The position numbers and the translations under genes were made by a program. Below are positions 63,600 to 64,000 of a stretch of 64,000 nucleotides of DNA, in pieces. A model generated the notes under the pieces. The model was not told where the DNA came from. It did not search any database and saw only the letters and a program-made list of their open reading frames with translations. The stretch is from the NCBI RefSeq assembly GCF_001446935.1, contig NZ_LKKK01000002.1, forward strand, positions 434,001-498,000. The letters run 5' to 3'. The first letter of the stretch is position 1. Each line of letters begins with the position of its first letter. Source of the stretch: Pseudomonas sp. TTU2014-080ASC. GTDB lineage: Bacteria > Pseudomonadota > Gammaproteobacteria > Pseudomonadales > Pseudomonadaceae.

Positions 63600-63663
63600 G
63601 CACTCAGCATAGCGACTGAACTCAATTTGGCGCACTCATGGCTGCGCAGAGACGCTCTTACCT

Positions 63664-64000
63664 ATGAATGACTTGGCTAGTAAAACCATGACCGCCTCAA
63701 GCAAATCTCTCGGGCTGGACTTCAATACTCCGGCCTTGAAGCGCAAGCGTCGCTTGCGTGCCCTGAAAGATCGTATGGCTCGCTGGGCTGTATCCGTCGG
63801 GGGTATGGCTGTTTTGGGTGCGATTACCCTGATTTTCTTCTACCTGGCTTATGTTGTGCTGCCGATGTTTCAGGGGGCCAGTCTTGATAGCGGCAAAGCG
63901 GTAGAGGCACCTTGGCTCAAGAACTCCGGTGCGCCGCTGCTGATGAGCTTGGAGGAGCAGAATCAGGTAGGTATGCGCCTGGATCAGAGCGGCAAGGTCG
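63664..64000 (+). CDS. pstC: Phosphate ABC transporter permease PstC (partial, runs off the window)
   Basis: The visible 112 residues have a basic leader (LDFNTPALKRKRRLRALKDR about 19-38) and the first membrane segment (about 45-64, GGMAVLGAITLIFFYLAYVV), then a periplasmic part. This is the long-leader PstC of Pseudomonas, which has a large domain before the permease core. It is the inner-membrane partner of PstS. The sequence ends in mid-gene. Confidence 0.92.
   Translation, partial: MNDLASKTMTASSKSLGLDFNTPALKRKRRLRALKDRMARWAVSVGGMAVLGAITLIFFYLAYVVLPMFQGASLDSGKAVEAPWLKNSGAPLLMSLEEQNQVGMRLDQSGKV

Overview
The window reads as a chromosomal segment of a gamma-proteobacterium of the genus Pseudomonas. 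The grounds are recognisable protein sequences and gene orders rather than any database search. The run serA / D-2-hydroxyglutarate dehydrogenase / FAH-family hydrolase / CarO-like protein follows the order known from P. aeruginosa. The type VI secretion genes follow the H2-T6SS order, ending in the Stp1 phosphatase and Stk1 kinase. PstS and the long-leader PstC are of the Pseudomonas type. No rRNA, tRNA, CRISPR array or intact transposase was seen.

Region 1 (1-10340) is part of a flagellar locus that looks like a second, lateral-type system: fliM-fliN-fliP-fliQ run leftward, and a LafK-like sigma-54 activator followed by fliEFGHIJ and flgM-flgN run rightward from a 452-base divergent spacer. 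FliM lacks the N-terminal CheY-binding peptide and no fliO lies between fliN and fliP.

Region 2 (10341-21411) is mostly core metabolism and stress genes: a TudS-like DUF523 protein, a DUF4399 protein, serA and D-2-hydroxyglutarate dehydrogenase (divergent around a 38-base palindrome), an FAH-family hydrolase, carO and carP-like genes behind four TTAAG-type repeats spaced 11 bases apart (the BqsR/CarR motif), a MATE exporter, a LysR regulator, a gamma-glutamyl-GABA hydrolase and a TorF-type porin.

Region 3 (21412-24871) is decaying or accessory DNA: an aldehyde dehydrogenase remnant with most of its middle deleted, an orphan CBM9-like protein, a frameshifted chemoreceptor and an inverted repeat.

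Region 4 (24872-58370) is a complete leftward H2-type T6SS cluster (tssABCE, PAAR, tssF, tssG, clpV, sfa-type activator, fha, tssJ, tssK, tssL, tssM, stp1, stk1) with two cargo modules inserted. Module A, at the downstream end, is VgrG with a C-terminal extension, a Tle5-type phospholipase D and a Sel1-repeat immunity protein. Module B sits between the sfa-type regulator and fha: VgrG, a DUF4123 adaptor, a LysM-bearing 686-residue protein of unknown activity, and two paralogous SUMF1-fold lipoproteins whose catalytic motifs are lost. Module B is the best candidate for an undescribed effector/immunity system. No hcp gene is in the window.

Region 5 (58371-64000) holds an AT-rich spacer upstream of tssA, a hexose-6-phosphate mutarotase, a TRAP transporter lacking an adjacent binding protein, an acyl-CoA thioesterase, and pstS and pstC, each behind a PHO box placed exactly 10 bases before a -10-like hexamer.
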